In this document: one piece after another, positions 33,480 to 43,689 of the stretch
Layout of the letters: each line of letters begins with the position of its first letter
Position numbering within the stretch: position 1 is the stretch's first letter
Assembly (NCBI GenBank): GCA_977006965.1
Contig: OZ345362.1
Span: 186,001-250,000 of the forward strand
DNA from: Phymatolithon calcareum
Lineage: Eukaryota > Rhodophyta > Florideophyceae > Hapalidiales
Length of the DNA stretch: 64,000 nt
Direction: 5' to 3'
Notes under the pieces: generated by a model
Seen by the model: only the letters and a program-made list of their open reading frames with translations
Databases searched by the model: none
What the model was told of the DNA's origin: nothing
Made by a program: the position numbers and the translations under genes

Positions 33480-33720
33480 TTTTGCAAAAATAAGTTTTTT
33501 TTTCAATCGAACTTTATTTAAAAGCCTCACGATCTTACGAACATACGGGCAAGGCTTCCTCAGTTGATACCTTCCAGTGTGTAGACAGCTGAAAATTACA
33601 GGCTGACATAGGCGGTGGGGAAAGTTTAGAACCTCGATCGCCCTACCTACTGCGTGGTGTTCTTGTGGGTTCGCTGCTGGTGTTCCCGCTAATAGGCTTC
33701 GTGTTCTAAGGGACATCTAC
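33480..33720 (-). mobile_element. LINE family A 3' tail
   Basis: Reverse-strand tail with CGAACTTTATTTAAAAGCC, ACGAACATACGGGCAAGGC and TTGATACCTTCC, matching tails at 710-790, 15240-15300 and 63400-63480. Confidence 0.65.
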
Positions 33721-33902
33721 GAAACTTTTGCAAAACAAGTGTCCAGCGTGGAACACACAATCTCCGGCTTTCGGTTTAAGCTGAACTATCTCCTGCAAAA
33801 ATTCTTAAGTGGTTCTTGTTTTCTTCTAGATGTTTTGGTTCCTTCGCAGTGAGGTACTCCACAGCGGGGTTTAATTTTCTTTTCTGCTACACCGATTTCG
33901 TC

Positions 33903-34036
33903 ACCCAAATTGGGTATAAAATTGTGTTCCTATTGAACACAAAATAGAAGTATCCACGAATTCAGTCAGATGAATGATTCATCTGACTGAATTCGTTAAT
34001 ATATCAATTCTGCAATGCACGCAATTATATTGCGTG
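33903..34036. repeat. Cluster of four perfect hairpins
   Basis: ACCCAAATTGGGT at 33903-33915; TTGTGTTC/GAACACAA at 33922-33942; a 41-bp palindrome at 33956-33996 with two 20-bp perfect arms and one central base; CACGCAAT/ATTGCGTG at 34018-34036 with a 3-nt loop. Confidence 0.85.
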
Positions 34037-34149
34037 TCTCGACAAAGCATTGGGTAACCATCCCATTGCATTCGACATAGAATACGATGAATGTCTCACC
34101 TCATTGCTCGACAGAGCGCTGTAGCCCCGCCCCTTTTCACAGTCCGTTT

Positions 34150-34720
34150 TTACAATATGGACTATGCTCTCCTAATCAAATCTATAGCACGTGTCGAGTC
34201 TGCGACCAAGTGTTCTACACCCCGTCTCAGCAGCACTGTCACGTTGACTAACGCATTTGCATTTTTACGTTTGTCAATGGCGAGGGTGTATAGCCGTATC
34301 GCACGAGACATATCTGCAGGTACACTATCACAGCCTTTTTCTAATATTCTACCCAGTCTGACCGTGGTGTTTACCTCCATATCGCCGCATTCTTCAACCA
34401 CGCTACACGCTTTCGTACAACTGAACAGCTCTCGGCAAGTTCACTGGCACACCAGGTACCCTATATTGAAGAATAATTCCAAGATTGTCCATGGATCGAA
34501 TACACCTGCCTTCTTTAATAGAACGGGAGAAGAGCTCGACAGCGCATCGAGCAGTGGCAATTAATGAAAGAGAGCAGATACAGAATTCTTTACGCAAGGT
34601 GGTTTGCTGGCTTTTAATCACGATTGCTTTGACGAAAGGATGATGTTTTGGCTGCAACAGAAGTATCATACAAGATGCTGTCGCTCCTGTAAGACGCGAG
34701 AGCCGAGATCTACTTCTCAT
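34150..34720 (-). pseudogene. Sel1-like repeat protein, locus 2
   Basis: Minus-strand repeats: CAVELFSRSIKEGRCIRSMD, NLGIILQYRVPGVPVNLPRA, then after a frameshift near 34400 LGRILEKGCDSVPADMSRAI and VTVLLRRGVEHLVADSTRAI. Sequence near the 3' end matches loci 1 and 3. Three to four repeats survive. Confidence 0.75.
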
Positions 34721-34789
34721 TACACGTGTGTATCAACTTAAGGTCTACACCTCAGGAGAGTCCCGTGATCGAGCTGGTCGCGCTCCGAC

Positions 34790-35010
34790 GCATTCTATCT
34801 TCATCAAAGGTTAGTCCTGAAATTGAATATGAATGTACGCGACTCACTTGAGCACTTGTTGGGAGAGAAATACGAATCAAAGCTATAGGGAATAGGGAAT
34901 AGTCAAACTACGTGAGCTTAGAAAACCTTTCGAATGCGACCCTGTTACTCTTAAAGAGAGGCCTTGGGAGCTTTGAAAATAAATCAACACATATCCCCTT
35001 GTGGACGTAC
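34790..35010 (+). mobile_element. LINE family B 3' end
   Basis: Traces of EIEYECTRLT then REIRIK at 34815-34885, and the tail GGGAGCTTTGAAAATAAATC ending near 35003. Confidence 0.6.
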
Positions 35011-35167
35011 AAAAACAGTTTGGGGTGTGCTGCGCAGTGCTTTTCGTTAATACACAGGCGCCATCACTACGTATCTCAGACAAAGCATCGGCGTTTGACG
35101 CTGGCGTACATAGCGAGACCCCAAATGGTGCACAAGCGGTCATAGATGTACGCTGACAAAATGTATG

Positions 35168-35434
35168 TTAGCTGGTTTTTTTTGTCCGTTTTGGAAGCCT
35201 AGTTCTGAATTGTTTTCCCGCGTTCCGCATTGCCACACAACCGTGTTCTTGTACAGTAGCTGTCGCCGCGACAGCAGCAAAAAGACTACTTAACCCATTT
35301 TTGTCCTCAAGTAAATGGAAGAACAGATCTACTTCATCTATGAGTTTCTCACCCTGTGCTAAGCAAAAGGGTGTTGCAAGGACACCGCATGTGGCATCGC
35401 TGTCTTTGCTCTCGCTGCAGAAGACCCTCATCAC
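35168..35434 (-). CDS. Hypothetical protein, 88 residues
   Basis: An ATG at 35434 opens a frame with soluble protein-like composition (LATPFCLAQGEKLIDEVDLF, AAVAATATVQEH) and a basic C-terminus. No family recognised. Confidence 0.3.
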   Translation of the reverse strand: MMRVFCSESKDSDATCGVLATPFCLAQGEKLIDEVDLFFHLLEDKNGLSSLFAAVAATATVQEHGCVAMRNAGKQFRTRLPKRTKKTS

Positions 35435-35694
35435 GGTTATGAATGACGCATATTACCAACTACCGTGAACATCTTAAATGGTTTCCAACCCGGGTCATCC
35501 CTTTGAAGGACGGCGGCTGAGGATGGGCTGCGTAGAGATTTAGATTTTAAGCTCCCTAAATCTCTGCACTTTGTGCGGCTTTGAGCTGTTGTGACATCAA
35601 ATACCACTTGTATTTGTTAAAGTCAAATGTAACCGTAAGGATGGGGAGTTGTTCTAGGACCACTTCGAAACCTGTATAAGAGAATGACAGAAAG

Positions 35695-35779
35695 AGTCCA
35701 GTCCAGTCCAGTCCAGTCCACACCAGACCAGACCAGACCAGACCAGACCAGACCAGACCAGACCAGACCAGACCAGACA
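35695..35779 (+). repeat. Pentanucleotide microsatellite
   Basis: About five AGTCC units (35695-35720) followed by about eleven CCAGA units to 35779. Confidence 0.95.
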
Positions 35780-36179
35780 AGCGATGGTGCAAATCGGCTG
35801 CTGCTGCGATGGGGTGAGGCACAACGGCTTCAGGAACTAGGTGATGAGATCGTGAGATTGATGCAATGTTCGGAAGCGGATGTCAACAGCAGCACAAAGC
35901 AATGAAGCTATGGGGTGTCGATCGCCTGCAAACTGTGGCGTGTTCGGAAAACCATTCGGTACGATTGCGCGTTTGCGTATGGGGCAAATGCCGCTCTCCA
36001 TTCTCTCTGAAGAGCCGAACAAGGCTAATTATTTTGAGGTGCTCAGACGTGCCAAATACAAGTTCCCTGGCCGACAGAAGGTTAATATTGCGAACAAGTG
36101 GGGATTTACGAAGGATGAATATGCGGCACTGAGGCGACCGGTCGGATCATCCGAGATGGGTTATACTGCAAAATCATGA
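35780..36179 (+). pseudogene. Unknown gene relic A
   Basis: A plus frame from 35880 to 36179 has good coding character near its end (EEPNKANYFEVLRRAKYKFP, then KWGFTKDEYAALRRPV). The 35840-35920 part is similar at DNA level to 37050-37120, suggesting a diverged pair. Family unknown. Confidence 0.35.
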
Positions 36180-36499
36180 CCGACAAGAGCTCACAGAACC
36201 ATTAATCACGGTTTTACTGAGTCCTTGTTGGAGGACAAGCAGTGTAAAGTGAAGTAAGAAGATGTTAGTCAGTTGCGCCTATTGCTGGCAAATAAATGAA
36301 ACTTACTTGTAGCTATCCTTTCATCCTTGGGGGGCTATGGTTTTCTCTTTTATCGTTTGACGAGCTTAGAACTAAGGTGCGGTCAAAGCGTACAAACACC
36401 AACTAAGTTGCAGTTGCACTATTGTATGCAAAGAGACGGGGAATGAAACTCTAGGAATGAGAGAGCACAAAAGATTGATTCTGGTGCTGTCCTGACCAA

Positions 36500-37447
36500 A
36501 TGGAGCAACACCTGGCGTATAATCTGGCACTCTTCACGGCCGCTACGAGGCATGCGACACGAAGGTACGAGAGAATGCGCGCCATTTTTCGTCCCGCGCC
36601 GGCAGAACAGAAGTTTTATTCAGCAATCATTCGTGGCTATGGAAAAAGCAAAACTACTGCGCGACGGACGTTGAAACACCGTCTCGACTTGACTCGGACT
36701 TTTCATCTGACGCAATCATAGCGGAAATTACCTCCGTGCAGAGAAACAGCTTCTTCAGCACAGTTTACGGGATGAGGAGAAGAAAAGACCAGCGCAATAC
36801 AGTGAGTGACAAGCACGGAGACGGGAGATGGTTTACACAACTCTTCCTTCTCTCCTGTGAACCAGACGAATTGCGACCGCAACAGCGCCTTTGCCAGAGC
36901 GGCCGATGCCTACCAAGACGGCGCAAAAGGACTACGGCCTGCGGTGTAGATACGAGTGCTATTTTTCTCTTGGCAATGGGACGGAGCGCGACGCAGCGGT
37001 TTCCGGAACCAGTTGCCGACGGGCGAGAAGGTGCAGGTCAACAATTATAAGATCGCCAGATTGATCGCAAGTTTGGAAATAGATCTCAACAGCAGGAAAC
37101 TTCAGTGAAGCTACGGATTCGGAAAATCGGACGGGTTCCCATCGTGTACTCACAAAGTTGTCGACTGAAACACGTCGCTTACGCCCGATCATTTAAAGCA
37201 GACGATGGAAAAGATTGGTCCGGACGCAGACTACACTCCGTACAAGAAACGGACTGCAGCGCCGGACGAAAATAGAGATTCGACGGGAGGACGAATTGTG
37301 CAGTCTTCAGTCGGCGTCCTACAGTCACATAGACATTTGCCCGGCTTGATCGCCTTCCAGAAGACGATGCCGTCATTGCAATCTTTTTGTTCGACCTGTC
37401 GACGGAGGAAAAAGAACTCATGGTCGAAAACTAGGAGAAAAGACTAA
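36500..37447 (+). pseudogene. Unknown gene relic B
   Basis: Successive plus frames (36500-36721, 36736-37050, 37205-37447) have basic, helical composition (TAATRHATRRYERMRAIF; LPEDDAVIAIFLFDLSTEEK near 37350-37420). They appear to be one decayed gene. It shares the GATCG..AGATTGAT...CAACAGCAG stretch near 37050-37090 with relic A. Family unknown. Confidence 0.3.
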
Positions 37448-38118
37448 ATTAAGAGCACATTATGTTGAGAAAGTGATTCGCAGCCACATAAACTATGGCG
37501 TGCTCTTAACGAATGAAATCCCGGTAAGGAACAATTGATGTCGGAGTTGCTCCGGACCGGCGAGGAATGCGGCGGACGACTAGCCAGCTGTTCGCATGCG
37601 TTGCCTAAAAAATATATATAGCGAGCTCGAACAAGGAATGTGGGAAATAGTGTGCGTCAACAAAACGGAGCACGACCGCTTAACGGATTACAAGTTCAAC
37701 CAGCTCTCCTGTCTTAGTTATGCTTACGGTCGGTGGATTGCGAATCGATTTGACAGAGTTGAACCTAGTATGCCGCTGCATTACAGCGCGGCGGTACAGA
37801 AAATCCACGTCTGGCAACAGCTGGGCCTTCACCTTCATGGTGTACAATAGATAGCTCAACCCTAAGAAGAATAACAAAACCCAGAGTATTAAGACCTATG
37901 TGATCATTGTTGCCCTTTCCTCGACCCGGATTTCTTCGGTGTATAAAGAATGCGACACCCCAACTTGTGTCGACTTAGGCATATACCCTTTACGAAATGC
38001 TTCAAAATTTTCTTTGCTTCCTCGCTGGGCCAGTGCATGCGGTGCACTATCCATGACATTACAGTTGACACAAACGCTGCTCTTGCGAGATCCGCCAATC
38101 TTATACCTTGATCTCTGA

Positions 38119-38737
38119 GGCTCGGTCTATACCGGGTGGTTTTTGTGTTGTGTCTGGAAGCAGTACTGTAATTCATTTCGCGGCAACTTCCAAATTAGTC
38201 TATACCGGATTTGCTGTGTTCGTGTTCGTTGAAGCAATTCCGTAATTTTTGGAGCCCCTTCTCAAGAACATTGTTCAGTACTTGTTCTCACCGCTCCTAC
38301 TCATTTTATACTTAGTAATGTACTCGAACAACATCCGGTCGCGCCTTTTGGATGGGGATCGATATCGAGCGCTCAGTCTATTGTCCATCGATGAGTCTAC
38401 TAGAGACAAAAGTACTGTGAGTATACTGGTGGCGACGATCGCTGGGTTGACGCTGTCCATCGTGTTGGCTCGGGACATGCATCGAGAAGGGAGTTGAAAG
38501 GGACTTATATACTGTAGCGCGAGCCAAAATGCAAATGCGCGCCAAATGCGGACACGACAATTATGTTAACTTCTTGACCGCGGGAAAGAAGTTAACATTT
38601 TTGTCGTGTTCGTTTGCTTCCACCTCATCGCTGGCAGTTTTGTCATAGCGCTTTACAGAAGCGACCAACCAATTATATATCACAAATTTCAAAACTGCTT
38701 CCGAACACAACGCAAAAAATCCGGTATAGACCGAGCC
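38119..38737. mobile_element. 619-bp terminal-inverted-repeat DNA transposon (MITE-like), TSD TGA
   Basis: The ends are GGCTCGGTCTATACCGG and its exact reverse complement (17 bp), with weaker pairing out to about 60 bp. TGA flanks both sides (38116-38118, 38738-38740), while the paralogue at about 48377 has a single TGA. Internally it holds a second copy of the end sequence near 38193-38245, a 22-of-24 matched hairpin at 38552-38609, and an 82-codon plus frame. No transposase is present. A 3-bp target duplication occurs in the PIF/Harbinger and CACTA groups; TGA is not the usual TWA of Harbinger, so the superfamily stays open. Confidence 0.9.
38249..38497 (+). CDS. Small membrane-like ORF inside the transposon
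   Basis: An open frame of 82 codons with two hydrophobic segments (YLFSPLLLILYLVMY and SILVATIAGLTLSIVLA) flanking a charged middle. It could be a captured host-gene piece or chance. No start-context evidence. Confidence 0.25.
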   Translation: MEPLLKNIVQYLFSPLLLILYLVMYSNNIRSRLLDGDRYRALSLLSIDESTRDKSTVSILVATIAGLTLSIVLARDMHREGS

Positions 38738-39992
38738 TGAATGATATTGTCCATATGATGTCATGATGATGATGATTTGCAATTGTAATTCCCATCAAAT
38801 GGATTGTACCGTCAGATTGGTTTCGCGCGCAGCGCATCGCGTTACTTCTGTCGTAGCAAACCATACTAGAATTTCGAGTCTCCCGAAACAGCATCAGATC
38901 CTTCTGAAACAATACAATGCACATTTCAGATGTGTTCAAACGAAACAACGTTATCCTGGTAAAGTCATGCACGATGACCCTTGAGTTTCGTGGTATCCTC
39001 CATGTTTTGGGCTCTATTTGTGGTTCTTGTTTGCAAATATGCCCTGTTGCACTTGCAGCATACTTGAATTTCATAATGAAGCCACGATGGTTGTTCGAGT
39101 CTCTGATTTCCCAAAATTCGGACCTTGTAAAAGCGCGCGTCACTGAGGCCCAAGCCTCTCTGTGCGCCTCATCGATACCTTCTATTGTAAACGCGTCATT
39201 TGATAGTAGCACTCTCGTGCCCGCGTCTCGTACACCGAATAAGCCATCTTGGAAGTGTATTAGATTACCAATCACCGCCACCACACTGATGTTTTCGCTT
39301 TTTGCCTAGCAAGCTAGACTTCGATGTGACTCCGAAATGCAAACTTTCTCGTCATCCATAGCAGCAAACGACGGAAATTTGAACCCTTCGCGTTGTACTA
39401 CGAAAATTAGATGACTTTCATTATCATAAATTCCATACCCATATCCCGTGCTCATATCAGAGACATACGCAATTTGACCTGCTGCTTCGAACCAAGTGCC
39501 TCGCGGAGGAGAAGAAAGAAACCCCTGAACTTTGCGTACGACGATATCTTCAGACAAATTATGAATTGCCATTCTCGATGCTTTAGACATGCGTCCCGAA
39601 TCAGGCCACGCTCCTACCAGGTTGGTGTCATAGAATTTAGGCTTTCCTTCTAAGCTGGTATTCGTGGATACAGGAGCTAGCCAGATGCGAGTTCTAGCGA
39701 CTTGTTGAGATCCACTGGCATACTCCGTGTATAGGCTTAATCCGACGAACAAAAGTGCCACCAGAATGCTTGAGACCTTGGAGCGGTAGTTGAGCTCGTC
39801 CACTTCTTGATGAAGCCCCCAGTGTCCAAAATTGGATGACCGGATGCGAGCTGGCTTTGAGCTCAGCAATCGATGCGCAACTCTCAGTTGATGCAGTTTG
39901 TGAAGAGCCCTTTCGAGTATAGGGACGCACACGATGGACACAGCGACGAATCGCAACGCATTCCATTGATTCGTAGTAAATGGTAAAATCAT

Positions 39993-41189
39993 TTTGAGCT
40001 CTTTATCAGGAACGAAAACGACGATGACGAGTTTGGTGGTTGGGTGAGTTGTGCAATGGTGCGTCCGTAGGACTTCGGCTCAGTGAGAGTTCGATTGCTA
40101 CAGTATATGTGCCAGTCAAGGCAGTGCAGAAAATTGTTCACCTAGCAGTGAGTGGATAGGATCAACGAATAACTACAAACGATAATTTTTGTTAATTATT
40201 TATAAACGTTGTCTCCGGACCATAGTAGTGTAGAGCCTTGTTGTAGATCCACGAAGTCATCACTTTCTCTTGATATAATCTGGTCGTACAAGATATTGCA
40301 TAAAGTCTCGTCTCTGGTATACAGTAGTACATTCAGTTGTTTCTCATTTTCTGATCAGAGAAGAGGCGCAGATATTCTAAAGAGGACGTAACAAGTACAC
40401 TTAGTGATGTACTTGAAAAGACAGAGCAACAATTCCAAACTGTGGTGGTGTAAAATGATTGAATGCTTTATTCCCCTATGGGGCTAAAAAGCAGTACTTC
40501 TGAGCGTTAACCCTGCTAGCTGATTGGAAGCACTCTTCTTCTCTGCCTGCCGTTCGTCATTGACGATTCCACCAGAAGCAACTACGATGCTTCCAAGTTA
40601 CTTGAGTCCACTTGGACGGCCAGAATGCATAAAGGTCAGGGAGAGCCGCGTTCTGCAGTAGTTTATCCACAACCAACAATGCGTCGAATCGGACTGCGTG
40701 GTGCATAAGGCTACACGTGCACTTTTGCAAAGATAAGACCTCCCTGCCACGAAGTGAGATCGTTGCAGGAGAGATCTTTTCAAGAGTTCAGTCAGAATAG
40801 CAGCATGGCGTCAACAAGTCAAGCAGCCTTTGCAATGCGAAATGCTACGGCGGACGAGACAGGGCAGTATTGTTGCTGTATGGGCATAGCAGATCTAAAA
40901 GTCAAATCACTATCTCATTGGAACTAATTTCACAGGCCTCTACTGTACTCAACTATTGAATAGTCTGTGCTGCAAAAAAATCTCTACACGTGCATCGGGA
41001 GAGTAAGTCCCAAAGAGATGCACGGCAAGGACGACCCAGGAAATGCACTGCCGAAGAACTCTATTGTCATAGACAAACGCCTACAAAATGTGGGTGTGTG
41101 GGTGGGCAACAAAAAAGCGCACCGCCAGCCAGCTCGAAAATTCACCACTGAATCTCCTTTAATGAACCTTGTCGTTCTGCGCGTCGCGC
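39993..41189. other. Stretch without a recognised gene
   Basis: Upstream side of the membrane-protein pseudogene. A hairpin CAAGTACA/TGTACTTG lies near 40393-40416. No gene seen. Confidence 0.3.
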
Positions 41190-41700
41190 CATGACCCGCA
41201 AAGCTGTGGACACGAAGCAGCTGCTTGCACAGATCACCGCCGTACGCGCCACTGTCTCCGATCAGGGGCGCCCTAGACACGCACCCATGAGAACGCGTCT
41301 GCACGCATTTGAGACGTATGCGGAGATAAAAAAGGTTTCCTGAGACGGGATTTGTTTCAGCTGCCGCGATTCGAAAGCTGTGCCCTGCCGCTCGCCGTGC
41401 GCAAGCCCTGCATCGTCGCGCACGGTTTCGCCCCTTTGCGGCGTCAACTCGCGACTGTACCCGCTGCCCGCTCGCGCGCGCAGTCACATAGTCCTTTGAC
41501 GCACGGCCGTTCGCCGTGCGGCGTCACCCGCCGGCAGGAAGCGTCGAGCACATCCGTACGACGCACGGCACGGCCGTGACCATCTCAGGCCGCCTCTCGG
41601 TGCCGCCGGTTGTGGCCTTGGGCTGTTTCGAGCGGCTTTGGTCGCGCCGGATGCTTGTGTACATCGCACATGCAATTGTTCCAAACCAACTCCTGATCTA
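41190..41700 (+). pseudogene. GC-rich decayed gene, family unknown
   Basis: A GC-rich island in AT-richer surroundings. From an ATG near 41190 a helical frame (AVDTKQLLAQITAVRATVSD; MRTRLHAFETYAEIKKV) ends at a TGA near 41340, and after a shift reads ETGFVSAAAIRKLCPAARRA. No family recognised. Confidence 0.3.
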
Positions 41701-42189
41701 ATCAAAGATCTGGAAGTGGGCAAGAATTGAATTACGTTTCCCGAAGGGCACACGGATTTCGCCGTTTAGTTGTGTGCCGCAGTACTCACGGGAAGCAGTT
41801 ACGCGAGTACCCAGAATGGATGCAGCTCATGAACATCTTAGAGGTGCCCAAGATGTGAGGTACCTTAGTCTAGCTCGAATATCATGCAATAAACAAACAA
41901 ACAAAAGTCGTGCAATCTGCCTAGTTGCATGCACTGGGCTCCAAACTTGCTGCGCTTTAGCTCATGGGGCGTTCTCCAGAGAGCTGGGGATAAGGGCGAT
42001 AATTGTAGTACCCCACTGTTCACGGGATTTCGGTTGTTTAGATGACGCAAGAATGCAGGAAGTAACTCCAGGAAACTAGGGTTAATGAAAGTGGGCGCTT
42101 AAGCAGTGTGAGTAGTTTAGCGCGTTGGTAATTTCAACCAACAGCCTTTGCAGCACTGTATAGCATACTGCAATTTTTTCAAGACTCAT
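41701..42189. other. Stretch without a recognised gene
   Basis: I see nothing convincing here. Confidence 0.3.
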
Positions 42190-43150
42190 GAACCTTACGA
42201 TCAAGCTCTTGAAAGCTCTATACTGAGAAGTATGTCTGCTTTGTCTGCTGCATAACCCGAACTTGATCCGCCAGCACCGCGTCTCACAAGCAATGCCAGG
42301 CTCATCATTACATTCACATCTGCGGACTCATCAATGGCACGAGAATACAGTTCTGCAGCACGAATCATATCTGCTTGTACGGCTTCTCCGCCTTGCTCGA
42401 GTATGTGTCCAAGCTTCAAAATAGCAGCTACGTTTCCTTTCTCGACAGCACGTGAGTAGAGATGCGAGGCACGGGATAGATCTATCGGAACTCCATCGCG
42501 CCATATTGGAGCAAACTCCCCAATCGGGTCATTGCACCAACATAATCTCCATCTTCCTCACGGCCCGATTATAGAGCTCTACCGCACGTGCCGGATTTGT
42601 CTGTATTCCTTCATCTCCTTTTTGCAACATAGCTGCAAAGGTGATCATCGTCGTCACGTGTGCGTCTTCATCAATTGCGCGTGTAAATAACTCAGAAGCA
42701 TGAAAGGGATCTGGGGCAACACCCTCAGCGCCATATTGAAGCAAGGGCCCCAAGTTATTCATAGCCAAATAGTCCTTGCCTTCCACGATGGCACGATTGT
42801 ATAGCTCCACCGCTCGATCCGGGTCTGCCGGTACTCCTTCAGCTCCCTTTTCTAGCAAGTATGCCAGGTTGGTCACTGGAGCCACGTTTGCTCCCTCATC
42901 AATTGCTCGTTCATATAGCTTATGAGCACGAATCGAATCTGGTCGAATACCCTCTGCACCGCGTTCTAGAAGAAGGCAAAGTTGCTCATGACTTCAACAT
43001 TATCACCTTCCTCTACAGCAGATTGTACAGCTCCAAAGCATGATTGGGATCTTTTATCTCCAAAACTCAGCAAATCTTCCTTGGTACCCATGGTAACTAC
43101 GTCAGCTCCATTATCCACTGCCCATCTGTATAGCTCAAGAAGAAGAAGAA
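42190..43150 (-). pseudogene. Sel1-like repeat protein, locus 3
   Basis: Minus-strand repeats run from about 43145. A degenerate first repeat (ELYRWAVDNGADVVTMGTKE) is followed by EEGDNVEVMSNFAFFLERGA, NLAYLLEKGAEGVPADPDRA, NNLGPLLQYGAEGVAPDPFH and further repeats to 42529. After a shift, KLGHILEQGGEAVQADMIRA runs to 42201. At least seven repeats remain, with frameshifts near 42970, 42890 and 42530. The high repeat identity to locus 1 shows recent common origin. Confidence 0.8.
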
Positions 43151-43396
43151 GGGTAGATTTTTATTTAAAAGTTACCAACGCTTCTGCTTGTCGCAAAACG
43201 GCAATGAACAGTTTAGAACAAAGAGAGTTTATTACCTTTCGCGCGCTCAGCGTTGCAGAACCTCGCGAAGGTCCACGTGCTGTTCAAGAATGTCGCCACA
43301 CACCAGTTAGTCTTAGTGATCCGTTATGAGAAACATTTGGCAGTGTGCGACACGGAGCCACTTGAGACCCGTTGTTTCTTGTCTTCTCGACAGTGA

Positions 43397-43687
43397 TTAT
43401 TCCCGACCCGAATTTGCGACACTGCTGACGCTTGGGGCAGCTTTCATAGTGCCAAGAGGATTTGACTGGATTCTATGGAAGAGTTTCTTCCTATTGGTGT
43501 AACACGATTCAGGGGGGTACAAAAACCCACCTATGTTCTCCTTGTATTGCTCACGAGCAGCACCACGATCGGCCGGAATATTGGCCACACCATATTGGAG
43601 CATGCGCCCAAGGTTGTACATGGCAGGAGCATATCCACCTCCTTCGATAGCCCCATTATACAGCTCTACCGCACGAGCCGCGGGCAT
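43397..43687 (-). pseudogene. Sel1-like repeat fragment, locus 4
   Basis: ARAVELYNGAIEGGGYAPAM and YNLGRMLQYGVANIPADRGA, one and a half repeats, followed by an unrelated C-terminus to 43397. It abuts the ankyrin gene on the opposite strand. Confidence 0.7.
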
Positions 43688-43689
43688 AC

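Larger units (their letters stand above)
37680..39992 (-). pseudogene. Membrane protein pseudogene interrupted by a DNA transposon
   Basis: From an ATG at 39992 the protein has two hydrophobic segments (LRFVAVSIVCVPIL; VSSILVALLFVGLSL) and a soluble domain. It meets an in-frame TAG at 39306-39308, then continues in the same frame to 38741. There a 619-bp transposon interrupts it. Coding resumes at 38118 (DQGIRLADLARAAFV), shifts frame near 37900, and includes a third membrane segment (LFFLGLSYLLY) to 37680. The paralogue at 47894-48640 is uninterrupted at the transposon site. Family unknown; by topology it is a multi-pass or anchored membrane protein. Confidence 0.7.

Noticed and set aside
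41484-41753. Minus-strand frames in the GC-rich island
   Set aside because: They mirror the plus-strand reading and show no domain.
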